From contig NC_088356.1 of NCBI RefSeq assembly GCF_036884655.1, forward strand, positions 12,428,501 to 12,492,500: 64,000 nucleotides of DNA. Reading direction: 5' to 3'. The notes beneath the pieces were generated by a model. That model did no database searches. It was not told the DNA's origin and saw only the letters and a list, made by a program, of their open reading frames with translations. Numbering within the stretch: the stretch's first letter is position 1; every line of letters begins with the position of its first letter. This document shows positions 56,859-64,000 of this stretch, in pieces. The translations under genes were made by a program, and so were the position numbers. The DNA comes from Musa acuminata AAA Group. Its lineage: Eukaryota > Streptophyta > Magnoliopsida > Zingiberales > Musaceae.

Positions 56859-59800
56859 ATAATTCATTGACTAAACGAAAAGGATACCAGAGTCCCCTAT
56901 TGTGAGGGGGAAAAGGAGTCGCAAAACAAAATCAAGGCATTATCGATCATTAGATTTTTTTTTTCACTTTACTTTGCCTAACACTAACATCCACTCCCTA
57001 AACTAATCAAGGTAAAATTGTAAATATCACCGGGATAGAGAATATTCCAAGATGAAGACTCTTACATATCTTTCTTCCTAGATATTCTAGCATTAAACGA
57101 CTCCACTTAATATTCGAGAAGTTTGGTGACTTAAAAATACTCTTATTTTCAACTGTATCCTGCAGATAGGAAAGACTAGAGGATCCTAAAGTTGGACATG
57201 TGTACTCCAGAAATTTCTACCAAACTAGATGGACAAGATGGGATGATCTCAAGCATTCAAGTATATGATTTAGAAACACTAAGCATGGTTCAACCATGAA
57301 CCCGACCATCGGTTTCGCTCGGATTTAGTTCATACAAAGCTTATCATTGCAGATACCACCAAGTTCCCAAATCCAACAGCCTCCAGTGCCAACCATTTAA
57401 AACACTATCGATACCCTTCTTTTCCCTATCAAACACTCTGTCTCACTGTTCAGACTTGGATCTTTCACAAACCCGAGGTGGATCTCAAGCATGCTCATTC
57501 TCAAGAAATCATCTCGTTGTTCTCCAAAGAAGTCCAATCCTCAAATGCAACCTATTCACTCTATTTGCTAAGTAAACTCATATTCTTATGATTTCTTCTC
57601 CGTGAGGTCATAATTTCCTGGATTTAGAATTAGATTTCAGCTTTCTCTCTAAGTTCATGGATGAATGTTGTGTCATTTCTTTAGAAAATGAGACAGAGCC
57701 ATTCGAATATGACCAAGATCCACTCAGATCTAGATAAAAGATGTTTAGATCAAAATAAGAACACTGTTACGATCCATCATAGATCCACAGAAATCCAACC
57801 TGGATTTGCATAGATCTAGTCAAGATATGCATATATCTAAGATTCACGTAAATCTAACGAATGACGCTAAATCTACATGGACCCAACCTAGATTCACATT
57901 GATCCAACTTAATTTATATAGATCTAAGTAGGATCTGCATAGATTTGATCTACATTCATGTGGATTTTTGTGGATCTTGATAATGTCTACGTAAATCTAT
58001 GCTGAATCCAACCCAGTCTGCAGAGATTTGACCAAGATACATATGGATCCACCTTAAACTTAAATAGATCTAAGTAGGATCTGCATAAATTTAACCTAGA
58101 TCCATGCAGGTTGAGCCTAGATATGTATAGCAATGATTTAAAAAGTACCAGGGGCCAAAAGGCGCCACGGTCCAAAAACGCCTGAGGCGCTAGGCGCTCG
58201 CCCAAGCGCTCGCTCGAGCGAAGTGAGGTGCTAAAATATAAAAATATATAATATAATAAATAAATATAATTATTTAAAATTTTAAATAAAAATATGTTAT
58301 TAAATTAAGAAATCCTAAGATACAAAATCACAATGTCACATTAACAAAAAGTTTCAAAATTCAAAACTATAAAATTTTACATCAAAGTCATTCATCATAA
58401 TCAATATTATTATCATTTTCACAAAAATCATGTTTATTGAATTCGTCCTCTTTCTCTTGTCCTTCGACCTCTTCTTATTCATCAAAATATGTTTCATTCT
58501 CTATGTCTTCAACAACAGTAGGAGCCGAGCTTAATGCTTTTGTACTCATTTTTCTCTTTGTCATCTGTCTTGTATATGTTTATAATTCTCCAACACCTGA
58601 AGCTCTTGCTACATCTCCCCATCTCAATCTATCATCTTCAAATATAAGCTCGTCTTCGACATCTTGCAAGTTAGCACCTATTTCTCCCACCAACCACTTA
58701 TTTGAATCATCAATATCTTGCAATGAGAATGAATCAATTCTATTTTGCAAATCATGACGAGCCTTCAAAACTTGATTATACTTTATGTAAACAAGATCGT
58801 GTAATCATTGATGTTCTAACCGATTTCTTCTTTTTGAGTGAATATGTCATGTCATATAATTTAAAAATATATTAATACATATATCTAAATTAATTAATTA
58901 ATTAAAATAAAAATATTTAGTGATCCTTACATGCTCAAAGACATTCCAGTTTAGCTCATAACCCGAAGCACTACATGTCAAACTAAATACTTTGATAGCA
59001 AATTGTTGTAAGTTCGGAGTGAAATTTTCAAATAGACTCCACCATTCAGCTGCAAAATTTATGTTATTATTAGCAATAACATAGTAATATACTATAGATG
59101 AAATTAATTATATCAAATTATTAATACATAAAGACATAGTAATATACTATAGACTCCATCATTCTTTGTGAATTCTCTCATCATATTCAAAACCCTAATA
59201 TGATTATAAAGAAATCCAACAACAAAAAGTGCCCTTTCGAAGGTTTTCTTAATGTCTAAGTTCTTTCCAATATCCTCCAACATTAAATCAATATAATGTG
59301 CCGCACATGGAGTCCAATATAAGTGTTGTCTTTTTGTTTCAAGCAATCTACCTGAGACAAAAGATAACAAAAATGATAAGATTTAAGAGTTTTAACACAT
59401 TTAATTGAAGATAAAATAATTAAAAATTCAAAAGATGAATATTACCAGCTAATACATAGTTGCTTCAATTGTCGGTTATGATTTGATCGACATTTTGTTC
59501 TCCAATTTTTTCCACGAACTTATCAAGTAAATCATAAATCGTCTCCAGATTTTATAAAAGATAAAGTATCTATTGACTTCATAAACATAGTCCCTAAAGA
59601 ACAGTTAACCATAAAATTAATTATACTCCTGTGCCTCCTGTCAGTCCAAATATCTGCCATAATAGAGCAACCATGTATTGTCCATGATTCTTTATGACCC
59701 TTTAGTAAGTCATTTGTATAATTCAGCTCTTTTTACAATAATGGAACTCGCATCTCATAATAACTTGGAGGTTTTAATCCCGCACCATATCTTCCAATAG

Positions 59801-62800
59801 CTTCAATCATTTCCTTAAAACTATCTAAACGAGTTGTACAAAGGGGAAGACCAGCCTGATAGAAGAAGTGAGCAATGTGCTGAATTGTTCTTCCTCTTAT
59901 TTCTTTATCACAAGAATCACTTATATTTGTTTGTCTAAATTTTGAGCCTCCACTTGCCCTTGTTGCTTCTGTGATCCTTAAAACATATATAGATCCATCG
60001 GTCATTTTTTACCCTTTTTAGTACTCATAACTTCTTTTCCTTTTTTGTCGTATGCTTTTTTCCCACTTGGGTTAATACTTATAGAATAATCTTCTTCTTC
60101 ATCCCTGAGATGTTCAACATTGTCTTCTGGTAAATTCCAGTAAGATTTATTTTTTTGCGTATTTTTTTCATTCATATAACTCAGCAAGTCTTCTTTTATC
60201 TCAGGTGAACACTTTTTTGCAAGCTGCTGCATTCTTAAAATTTCCTACCAGATGTTGTTTTGCACGAAAAATACCACCTCTAGTAGTCTTATCACAGAAC
60301 ATGCAAGTCACTGCATTAGGATCTTTCGGATCCTTCAGATAACTATACTTCCATGCAGGATATTTTTTTGATGCCATTAGAGACTCTATTGAGTTGCTCT
60401 GTACACTTGTAATTTATCCTGAAACCTAATAATAATTTCAAATAAATAAAAATTAATAGTATTAAAATCAAAATAATAATATTATATTGTATACAATTAA
60501 CAGTATACTGTATACTGTTAACAGTATATAGTATAACAGTATACTGTATACTGTTAACAGTATATAGTATAACAGTATACTGTATACTGTTAACAATATA
60601 CTTTCGATTTCGAAAGAGGAGAAGCGAAAGAGAAGAGAAGAGTGTAAGGGAAGACCGAGGGCGCTGAGAAAAGCGGGAGCGACAGCAGTAGCGGCAACAG
60701 CGAGCGACGATAGTGGCAGCGGCAGCGGTAGCAGCGAGCAACGAGAGTGGCGAGCGACGACAGCAGCGAGCAGCAGCAGCGGGAGCGACGAGCGGCGATA
60801 GTGGCAGCGACAGCGGTAAAAGTGAGCAGCAATAGCGGTAGCGAGAGCGGCGAGCGGCAACAGTGGCAGTGGCAGCAACGAGCAGCGGGAGCGGGAGCAA
60901 CAACGACAGCGAGTAGCGTGAACGACGAGTAAGGTTAGGGTTGGGGAAGTCGCACTGATATCGGTGATTTAGTTGGTTCAATCGCATCGGAGACCGAACC
61001 AGACCTAAACCGCTGGTTCGGTTGCCTGGTTTAACCCAGGCGCTCGCCTGAAGCGCTCGGCGCCTGGGCTCGGGCGAGTGCTTAGGCAGCGCCTCTTTAA
61101 AGCGCACTACCTGGAAATGAAGCGAGGCGCTCGGGCCTCGCCTCACCTCGCCTCACCTGAGCGCCTAGGCGAGTGCCCGAGCGCCTTTTTAAATCACTGA
61201 TGCATAGAATCCATAGATCTAGGTAAAATTTACATAGATCTAAGAAAGATCCTCTATGGAGCCATTGTATGTAGTCTTGCGACGATTTAATACAGACAGA
61301 GGCCAAAATGAGCTATGTATATGAAATATACATCATATTTCCATTCCACTGCTCAAAGATGGAATGCTCAAATGTCCATAGATCTTCATATGGTTACTAA
61401 AAAATATTTTGATTGCATTGTTTTTGAACTAAGAATTAGTATATGCACATTTTAAGCCAATAAATGTGTTGTATTCATCATGTAAATTATTATACAATCC
61501 AGCGTACCAATACCAAAACAACCTTGCCGCTAATGATGAACTTTTGCACCCACTTTGTAAGTGATAATAAAAGGTGGAAACAAATGAATCAAGTGCAATG
61601 ATATTATTAACATTTATTAATGATCAATTACTTATTTATGTATGTTAATTTAGGATTGTCTATTTCAAGATGATTTCAATACATTTAGCAAAAATATCAT
61701 TGTTTTATGTCTATATAACAAAGATCATAAACAATCAAAGAAGATTGTTTAATAGTCCTTTTGTAGTTAAGTGGAGGCTAAAATATGGAAGATTTGCATT
61801 GCACTTAAGGAAGATATCATAAAGGGTTCTATCATAGACCATTTCATCCAACAAATACAAGTATTATTAATCCATATTCTCCTTGATCCATACTAAAGTT
61901 TGCAATCGGATTTTATAAAGATGCTTGGAGAAACTTATATATGTTCATTATAACATGCATCTGACGTTGCATTATCATGAGTTATTTAAGCAAAAAGTGG
62001 AGCCCAAGTTATATCCATTTGATTTGAAATTTTATCACGATGAATCCAATCCAGTGAAAGATTGGCTATTGACATAAAGAAAAAAAACCAAGTGAGCAAC
62101 TTTTGGATGAAGCAAGGGATCCACCACTTCCATCTCCTTCCAAATCAGTAGCAATTGAGGCAGAGGATCGAAGAGGTCACAAGACGAAGTTGCTTGCTAT
62201 GAGAAAGAGAGAGTCTAATATTAAGATGTGATATGACCATTGTCAATCAATCCTCCATCGATGAGATCAAGGATTCAGATTACATCAAAGTTAGTAATCC
62301 AGCAATCGTGATAAGGGAAAAGGTAATTCATGACAGTCATTAATATGTTGGAAGCAATCCATAAGAAAAAAGTTTAGTCAGGATAGCAGTGCTTCAATTA
62401 GTGATGGTAGCCAACGGTATAACAAGACATTTTCCTTACCTTGGGCTATGCACTTCTCGAGGTCCACGAAGATGGCAATGCCATGGATACCGTGCTTCTA
62501 TTAGTGACGGTGGCCAAGGGTATTACATTCCCACTATACAAACAAATAGATGAAGCGTATATAGAGGAACGGTATTTCAAACATGCTACTAGGTTGAAGA
62601 TCATGATGCATGTGGATCCACGATAATTGTTTATGTTCACAAGGATAGGGGTAAAGAGATGGAAATCAATGACTTTGAGGAGATGAAAGAATGCTTCCAA
62701 AATATTGAACTAGACAGGATTCCTCATTGTCACAGCCTTCTTACAAACACAGATCCCATGGTCAAGAACATCATGGTGATGGTTGGTCTTCAGAAATATA

Positions 62801-63883
62801 ATATTCGTACAGCTCACCACCAGTAATGTGATGACAACTGCAATTTCAGTATATTATAAACAGTGTAGCTGCACATGCCACAATCATATTTGCCTCAATG
62901 CATACTACCACAGTGGTTACTGTTGATAATGAGACTACAACTACAACCATGTTATTTATCAATAACACCATATACTGGTATCATATGCCTGTGGGAACAA
63001 TTTCATGAATAATCCTTTAAAATTATAATCTTAATCTACAATTGAGTTGCATCGAGAATCTTGAATCATCATCCCATAGACTCAAGGAGGTCATTTTTAT
63101 GGTAGTATGCACTTTTTAAATATGACATTAATTTGCACATGTATAGAACTTAAAACCATTCCATACATGTTTTCTTCATATACAATTTACAATAAATGAT
63201 TAAAACATGTACGGATTCATTACTCAGTGAAATTTTAAACCAATTTTTTGTTTATTTACAAATTGTTAACCTTAAATTTAGTGTGAAACACATTAAAGAA
63301 CTATTTTTATTGGGTTTGGCCATTCTGTATCAATTGGTACAGGGGTGTACTGACACAACAATATGCCCCAGTATTTTAGTAATGAACTGGTCCATCCAAA
63401 GCATAAACTGGACGCATGCTACATAAGTGTCATGTGAAGGTAGTAACATCAAGACTAGTAGGAAAGAATCATAGGACAGTTACCAGGGAGAATACATTGC
63501 AAAATTCCATAGTCACAATAGCATAATCACACTTTCACATTTTCTGCACTTAGTAGATCCTATATAAAGGCTAAACTATGAATTTCTTTTGTTTTGTAGT
63601 AATAATTGTCCCATTAGGTTAAAAAAAGTACACATTTAGCACTTGCTGAAGAAGTCTCATTATTTGATCTGGATATCTAGCAACACAGTAAAGGCGACAA
63701 TGGGTAACATCTGTTAAAGTTTAATCGAGAACTATATTCAACAATAGATATATCATATATATACATCTGAATGGCATACCTGCAAAGTATATCCAAATTG
63801 GCATGAATAACTTTCTTTGACAGGATCAATGATTCACCAACATCTTTTGAGGTGCTATAGAATGTGAGTTCTGGCCCAATAGC
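27453..63883 (-). CDS. VPS13: VPS13-type bridge-like lipid transfer protein, C-terminal part
   Basis: Giant membrane-contact-site protein that channels lipids between organelles. Exons in transcript order: 63883-63780, 54769-54480, 54368-54290, 54212-53877, 53768-53412, 53327-52841, 51774-51611, 51320-51158, 50866-50597, 49351-49163, 46920-46878, 46781-46657, 46487-45966, 41954-41178, 41096-41023, 40928-40583, 40504-40406, 40322-40167, 39015-38834, 38736-38218, 36288-36111, 36020-35884, 32111-31985, 31265-31044, 30979-30620, 29383-29225, 29144-28863, 28773-28570, 28472-28420, 28042-27934, 27845-27453. Phases agree at every junction; total 7,506 nt, 2,501 residues plus stop. Order of parts: VPS13 segment ([18 protein letters not shown]), a VPS62/DUF946-like block, a dysferlin-like Trp motif, an SHR-binding-type domain, the conserved VPS13 C-terminal region ([20 protein letters not shown]), a PH-like part and two more DUF946-like units. 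It resembles Arabidopsis At4g17140/At1g48090 (VPS13M). The amino-terminal half lies beyond the window. Confidence 0.93.
28863..31265 (-). other. Conserved VPS13 C-terminal region and PH-like part
   Basis: Exons 31265-31044 and 30979-30620 encode the Gly-rich amphipathic segment ([39 protein letters not shown]) shared with ATG2 proteins and used for membrane attachment. Exons 29383-29225 and 29144-28863 ([33 protein letters not shown]) have the look of the C-terminal PH-like fold. Confidence 0.8.
32619..32852. mobile_element. Possible degenerate CAAGG/GTACCG-type element
   Basis: It begins caaggtttgtgatacc and ends attacgaaacttg, resembling the ends of the better copies. Between them are scattered GTACCA/TGGTATG motifs and a T-rich tract. 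No clear target-site duplication, so this is a tentative call. Confidence 0.4.
34200..35096. mobile_element. Non-autonomous hAT element, 897 bp
   Basis: Ends CAGTGATTT...AAATCACTG are inverted. They are flanked by gatccatc (34192-34199) and ggtccatc (35097-35104), an 8-bp duplication with one mismatch, as expected for hAT insertion. The subterminal GC-rich gcgcc/gagcgc repeats, a degenerate CCGCTG/CCGTTG trinucleotide tract (about 34440-34770) and gtatactgttaa motifs match the 3.07-kb copy at 58131-61199 in opposite orientation, but the transposase is missing. The long Arg/Ser/Pro open frames at 34366-34809 come from the trinucleotide tract. Confidence 0.88.
35267..35527. mobile_element. GTACCG-core MITE, 261 bp, perfect 8-bp TSD
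   Basis: Flanked by identical gttatcac at 35259-35266 and 35528-35535. The right end, read inward, is CAAGGTTCGCAATACC; the left is the diverged CATAGTTTGCAGTACCGG. The interior is dense in GTACCG/CGGTAC palindromes and has ctgtagcactgctacagtg. No coding capacity. Confidence 0.88.
36112..38217 (-). other. 1.9-kb VPS13 intron
   Basis: The intron itself is 36289-38217; the exon 36288-36111 directly below it is coding. It is AT-rich, with scattered degenerate GTACCA-type sequence near 36590-36960 that may be an old GTACCG-family insertion. No gene is supported. Confidence 0.5.
38218..40928 (-). other. SHR-binding-type (DUF1162) domain of VPS13
   Basis: Five exons starting with [19 protein letters not shown] match the conserved opening of the SHR-BD/DUF1162 domain (I-Y-A-P-Y-W) found in all VPS13 proteins. 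This domain forms part of the VAB-like adaptor-binding region in yeast VPS13; the plant relation is by family. Confidence 0.8.
39016..40166 (-). other. 1.15-kb VPS13 intron with a GTACC-type insertion
   Basis: Segment 39576-39957 starts caatgttcggcg and ends gtacaccaaacagcaaaccta. It contains GGTACC/GGTACA motifs and a CTTCCT-rich tract, as in the longer GTACCG elements. Candidate flanks ttttacag and gtttatag match at six of eight bases, so the insertion call is weak. Confidence 0.45.
41178..41954 (-). other. Dysferlin-like Trp-rich segment of VPS13
   Basis: The start of this exon reads [12 protein letters not shown]...[15 protein letters not shown]. That pattern of paired Trp with GW-x-YA and W-P resembles the DysF motif of peroxins (Pex23/30 group) and ferlins. 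The remainder of this 259-residue exon is unassigned beta-rich sequence leading into the SHR-binding-type region. The DysF assignment is by eye only. Confidence 0.6.
42928..43136. repeat. TA/TATG-rich repeat with inverted arms
   Basis: Long TA and TATG/CATA runs contain mirrored arms (tttatctataaat and atttatagataaa), able to fold. Near 43080-43117 the run is broken by a GC-rich palindromic motif, gcgacgtcgcc, which also occurs in the composite near 56570. Confidence 0.85.
43081..43212. mobile_element. Partial GTACCG/TA composite element
   Basis: Reading in from the right end at 43212 gives CAAGGATTGAAATATCATAC, nearly the same as the left end of the element at 56430. Next to it are GTACCG/CGGTATAC motifs, a TA run and gcgacgtcgcc. 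The other end is not clear. Confidence 0.6.
43849..43940. mobile_element. Very short GTACCG MITE, 92 bp, perfect TSD
   Basis: Flanked by identical gtttgaag at 43841-43848 and 43941-43948. It starts CAAGAATTTTAATTTCG and ends CGAAATTACGAACGCAG, decayed inverted repeats of the family. The core is CCGTACCGGACGGTAC. Confidence 0.8.
44133..44458. mobile_element. Probable GTACCG-type element, 326 bp
   Basis: Starts CAAGATTCGTAATTTCGG and ends tcgaagttgaaaaccatg, roughly inverted. The interior has TACCG motifs and a long palindrome (aaaacactaatacatattatattagtgtttt at about 44239-44269). No matching flanking duplication was found. Confidence 0.55.
44686..45796. mobile_element. Right-truncated hAT copy carrying a nested MITE
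   Basis: Starts CAATGATTTAAAAAGCG like the hAT copy at 58131 and is in the same orientation. It has the same ggcgcc subterminal repeats, the AT block, the gtatactgttaa motifs and the GCGACGAGC trinucleotide tract (about 45300-45540). The far end stops near gaggcgcctgtac without the expected inverted end, and no duplication of the left flank gtgtaact is found. No transposase sequence is present. Confidence 0.78.
45039..45270. mobile_element. GTACCG-core MITE, 232 bp, nested, perfect TSD
   Basis: Flanked by identical aatagtat at 45031-45038 and 45271-45278. Ends are CAAGGTTTGCCGTACCG and, read inward from the right, CAAGGTTCGTCGTACCG. The core has GTACCG/CGGTAC palindromes and a ctgtagcactgtagcactg run. 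It sits inside the hAT copy at 44686-45796, so it inserted later. This is the best-preserved copy in the window. Confidence 0.92.
46921..49162 (-). other. 2.2-kb VPS13 intron with a long GTACCG-type element
   Basis: Donor at 49162-49161 and acceptor at 46922-46921 on the minus strand. The element 47194-47998 fills about a third. The rest is AT-rich sequence with no supported gene. Confidence 0.8.
47194..47998. mobile_element. Long GTACCG-type element, 805 bp, perfect TSD
   Basis: Flanked by identical taataaag at 47186-47193 and 47999-48006. It starts CTAGGTCTGTCATGC (diverged) and ends aaggcaaaccttg. Outer parts carry CCGGTA/GTACCGG motifs; the middle has a TCTCTC-rich tract. It shares the block cgatcgaaatccgac with the element at 55579-56216 in opposite orientation. 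No transposase. Confidence 0.82.
50598..50866 (-). other. VPS13 exon with conserved strand-rich segment
   Basis: The exon 50866-50597 encodes 90 residues ([15 protein letters not shown] through [11 protein letters not shown]), and the next exon 49351-49163 continues with a C2-like sequence ([11 protein letters not shown]). Plant VPS13M proteins carry a C2 domain, so this could be its edge. The assignment is tentative. Confidence 0.4.
51775..52840 (-). other. 1.07-kb VPS13 intron with (TC)n tract
   Basis: AT-rich intron containing a degenerate GTACCA-type sequence near 52495-52610 and a long TC repeat at 52614-52681. The Arg/Glu open frame across the TC tract is an artefact. Confidence 0.75.
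52614..52681 (+). repeat. (TCC)n(TC)n microsatellite
   Basis: A short TCC run leads into about 60 bp of uninterrupted TC repeat within a VPS13 intron. Confidence 0.95.
52841..54368 (-). other. VPS62/DUF946-like repeat block of VPS13
   Basis: Four exons (54368-54290, 54212-53877, 53768-53412, 53327-52841) carry four units with the signature Trp-x-Pro...Pro-x-Gly-Tyr/Phe...Gly: [45 protein letters not shown] and [15 protein letters not shown]. This is the plant-type VPS62 (DUF946) insert of VPS13M proteins. Two introns inside the block are in-frame and stop-free. Confidence 0.85.
55579..56216. mobile_element. Long GTACCG-type element, 638 bp
   Basis: Flanked by gttgttct (55571-55578) and gttgttcc (56217-56224), a 7/8 duplication. 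It starts CAAGGATTGCAATTTTG. Outer parts have GTACTGG/GGTACACCGG and ACCGCTCGGTAT; the middle has a GAGAGA-rich tract and atttcgatcgaaattcgacc. It is the inverted relative of 47194-47998. Confidence 0.78.
56430..56855. mobile_element. GTACCG half-element fused to TA repeats and GCGACGTCGCC motifs
   Basis: Starts CAAGGATTAAAATATCGTAC, then CGGTACGGTACGGTACTG. Next come three TA runs (about 56514-56548, 56654-56690, 56783-56854) separated by gacgtcgcctc/gcgacatcgcc motifs. No right inverted end or matching flank of tattacag is seen; the right end may have been lost in the TA expansion. Confidence 0.6.
56856..57699. other. Intronic sequence, nothing recognised
   Basis: AT-rich sequence in the 9-kb VPS13 intron between the TA composite and the GATCTA repeat. 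No open frame or repeat I can support. Confidence 0.5.
57700..58122. repeat. Degenerate GATCTA-type minisatellite
   Basis: Variants of tagatctaag, gatccatgtag and ggatctgcatagat recur roughly every 20-40 bp. One longer segment, atagatctaagtaggatctgcata, is repeated near 57917 and 58067. The same motif continues at 61208-61260, beyond the hAT element, so the hAT landed inside the array. Confidence 0.7.
58580..60377 (-). pseudogene. hAT transposase (BED finger, DUF659, hAT C-terminal), decayed
   Basis: The ATG at 60377 opens [20 protein letters not shown] and a BED-type zinc finger ([22 protein letters not shown]). A run of six A near 60220 shifts the frame; one A fewer would continue into [12 protein letters not shown]. 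Further blocks: DUF659-like ([27 protein letters not shown]), a segment with [35 protein letters not shown], and a C-terminal dimerisation region ([33 protein letters not shown]) ending at 58580 with [11 protein letters not shown]. Stops lie near 59470-59560, and at least one intron-like gap separates the last blocks. Non-functional as it stands. Confidence 0.85.
60499..60600. repeat. 36-bp tandem repeat of near-palindromes
   Basis: About 2.6 copies with a 36-bp period. Each has a near-perfect palindrome, aacagtatactg followed by tatactgtt. Short versions (cagtatactgttaa) occur at 34790-34835 and 45000-45036 in the other hAT copies, so this is a family feature. Confidence 0.85.
61208..63779. 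other. Distal part of the 9-kb VPS13 intron
   Basis: AT-rich. At 61208-61260 the GATCTA motif array resumes. At 62386-62428 and 62492-62530 an imperfect direct repeat occurs (agtgatggtagccaacggta versus agtgacggtggccaagggta). The 61-codon frame at 62441-62626 covers the second copy; I do not recognise it. The stretch 61750-62850 has a coding-like texture with many stops, perhaps a decayed retroelement, but I cannot name a domain. Confidence 0.45.
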
Positions 63884-64000
63884 CTAGGGGAAAAAATATT
63901 TTTCATTACAAGGGATCAGGATATGTCCAAAAAAAGCATATAGGGATATTTTGCATCTGAAATTCATATCCAAGCACCAGAATGTTTCAATTTCTCGGTG
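63884..64000 (-). other. VPS13 intron continuing past the window end
   Basis: Directly upstream of the exon 63883-63780 is a good acceptor (ttcccctag on the minus strand). I could not confirm another exon in the last 50 bases. Confidence 0.5.

Larger units (their letters stand above)
58131..61199 (-). mobile_element. hAT-superfamily transposon, 3,069 bp, with 8-bp TSD
   Basis: Ends are CAATGATTTAAAAAG and, read inward from the right, CAGTGATTTAAAAAG (14 of 15 match). Flanks are atgtatag (58123-58130) and atgcatag (61200-61207), an 8-bp duplication with one mismatch. Both ends have GC-rich gcgcc/gagcgc/aggcgctcg subterminal repeats. Inside are a decayed minus-strand transposase (58580-60377), a 36-bp palindromic tandem repeat (60499-60600) and a degenerate GCAGCG/GCGACG tract (60660-60930). 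It is the only copy in the window with transposase sequence, and the apparent source type of the copies at 34200 and 44686. Confidence 0.9.
54770..63779 (-). other. 9.0-kb VPS13 intron
   Basis: The exon ending at 63780 (HANLDILC plus AG) joins the exon starting at 54769 (G CTT GTA) to make the conserved [13 protein letters not shown]. No exon is therefore needed between them, and the open frames in the gap are not VPS13. The intron holds a MITE (55579-56216), a TA composite (56430-56855), a degenerate GATCTA repeat, a hAT element (58131-61199) and unclassified sequence (61208-63779). Confidence 0.88.

Noticed and set aside
57700..58122. Repeats with spacers resembling a CRISPR-like array
   Set aside because: Spacing is irregular, repeats are degenerate and the locus is in a plant intron. 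It is a diverged minisatellite.
60343..61146. A 267-codon open frame on the minus strand
   Set aside because: It covers the subterminal GC repeats, the trinucleotide tract and the palindromic array of the hAT element. The sequence is low complexity and lies upstream of the transposase.

Overview
The window is nuclear DNA of a flowering plant. All recognisable genes are split by GT-AG introns into plant families (eIF4G, P-class PPR, plastid beta-amylase, plant VPS13, CK2 beta). The DNA is AT-rich, except that the beta-amylase and the 5' end of the PPR gene are very GC-rich, a gradient typical of commelinid monocots. Together with the abundant GTACCG-type repeats this suggests a monocot, perhaps Zingiberales (banana/ginger group). 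That placement is inference.

Layout. 1-2621 (+): the 3' part of a casein kinase II regulatory beta subunit gene. 3962-14651 (-): a complete nine-exon eIF4G gene, convergent with the CK2 gene, with a 3.8-kb intron before its last two exons. 14652-20885: a long intergenic stretch with GA repeats, a palindromic microsatellite and a broken partial copy of the next gene (about 17281-18176). 20886-23510 (-): an intronless P-class pentatricopeptide repeat gene. 23846-25965 (-): a four-exon plastid beta-amylase of BAM3 type with both catalytic glutamates. 27453-63883 (-): the 3' 31 exons, coding for the C-terminal 2,501 residues, of a very large plant VPS13-type bridge-like lipid-transfer protein gene that continues beyond the window end. 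For the eIF4G, beta-amylase and VPS13 models the exon phases join without a break, and the eIF4G and beta-amylase totals are exact multiples of three, which supports the splice sites.

The VPS13 introns are a transposon landing zone. Its three largest introns (9.0, 4.0 and 3.8 kb) each carry a member of one hAT family: a 3.07-kb copy with a decayed transposase and a 7/8 target-site duplication, an 897-bp deletion derivative, and a truncated copy. A second family of short non-autonomous elements has CAAGG-type ends, GTACCG/CGGTAC palindromic cores and 8-bp target duplications. Five copies have clear duplications, and one of them is nested in a hAT copy. These short elements are the most distinctive feature of the window.

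The genes do not form a pathway. They are ordinary housekeeping or metabolic loci: translation initiation, organellar RNA processing, transient starch breakdown, membrane-contact lipid transport and kinase regulation. I found no sign of a gene cluster or a new enzymatic system. The interest lies in the repeats, the PPR duplication and two in-frame introns in the VPS13 gene.
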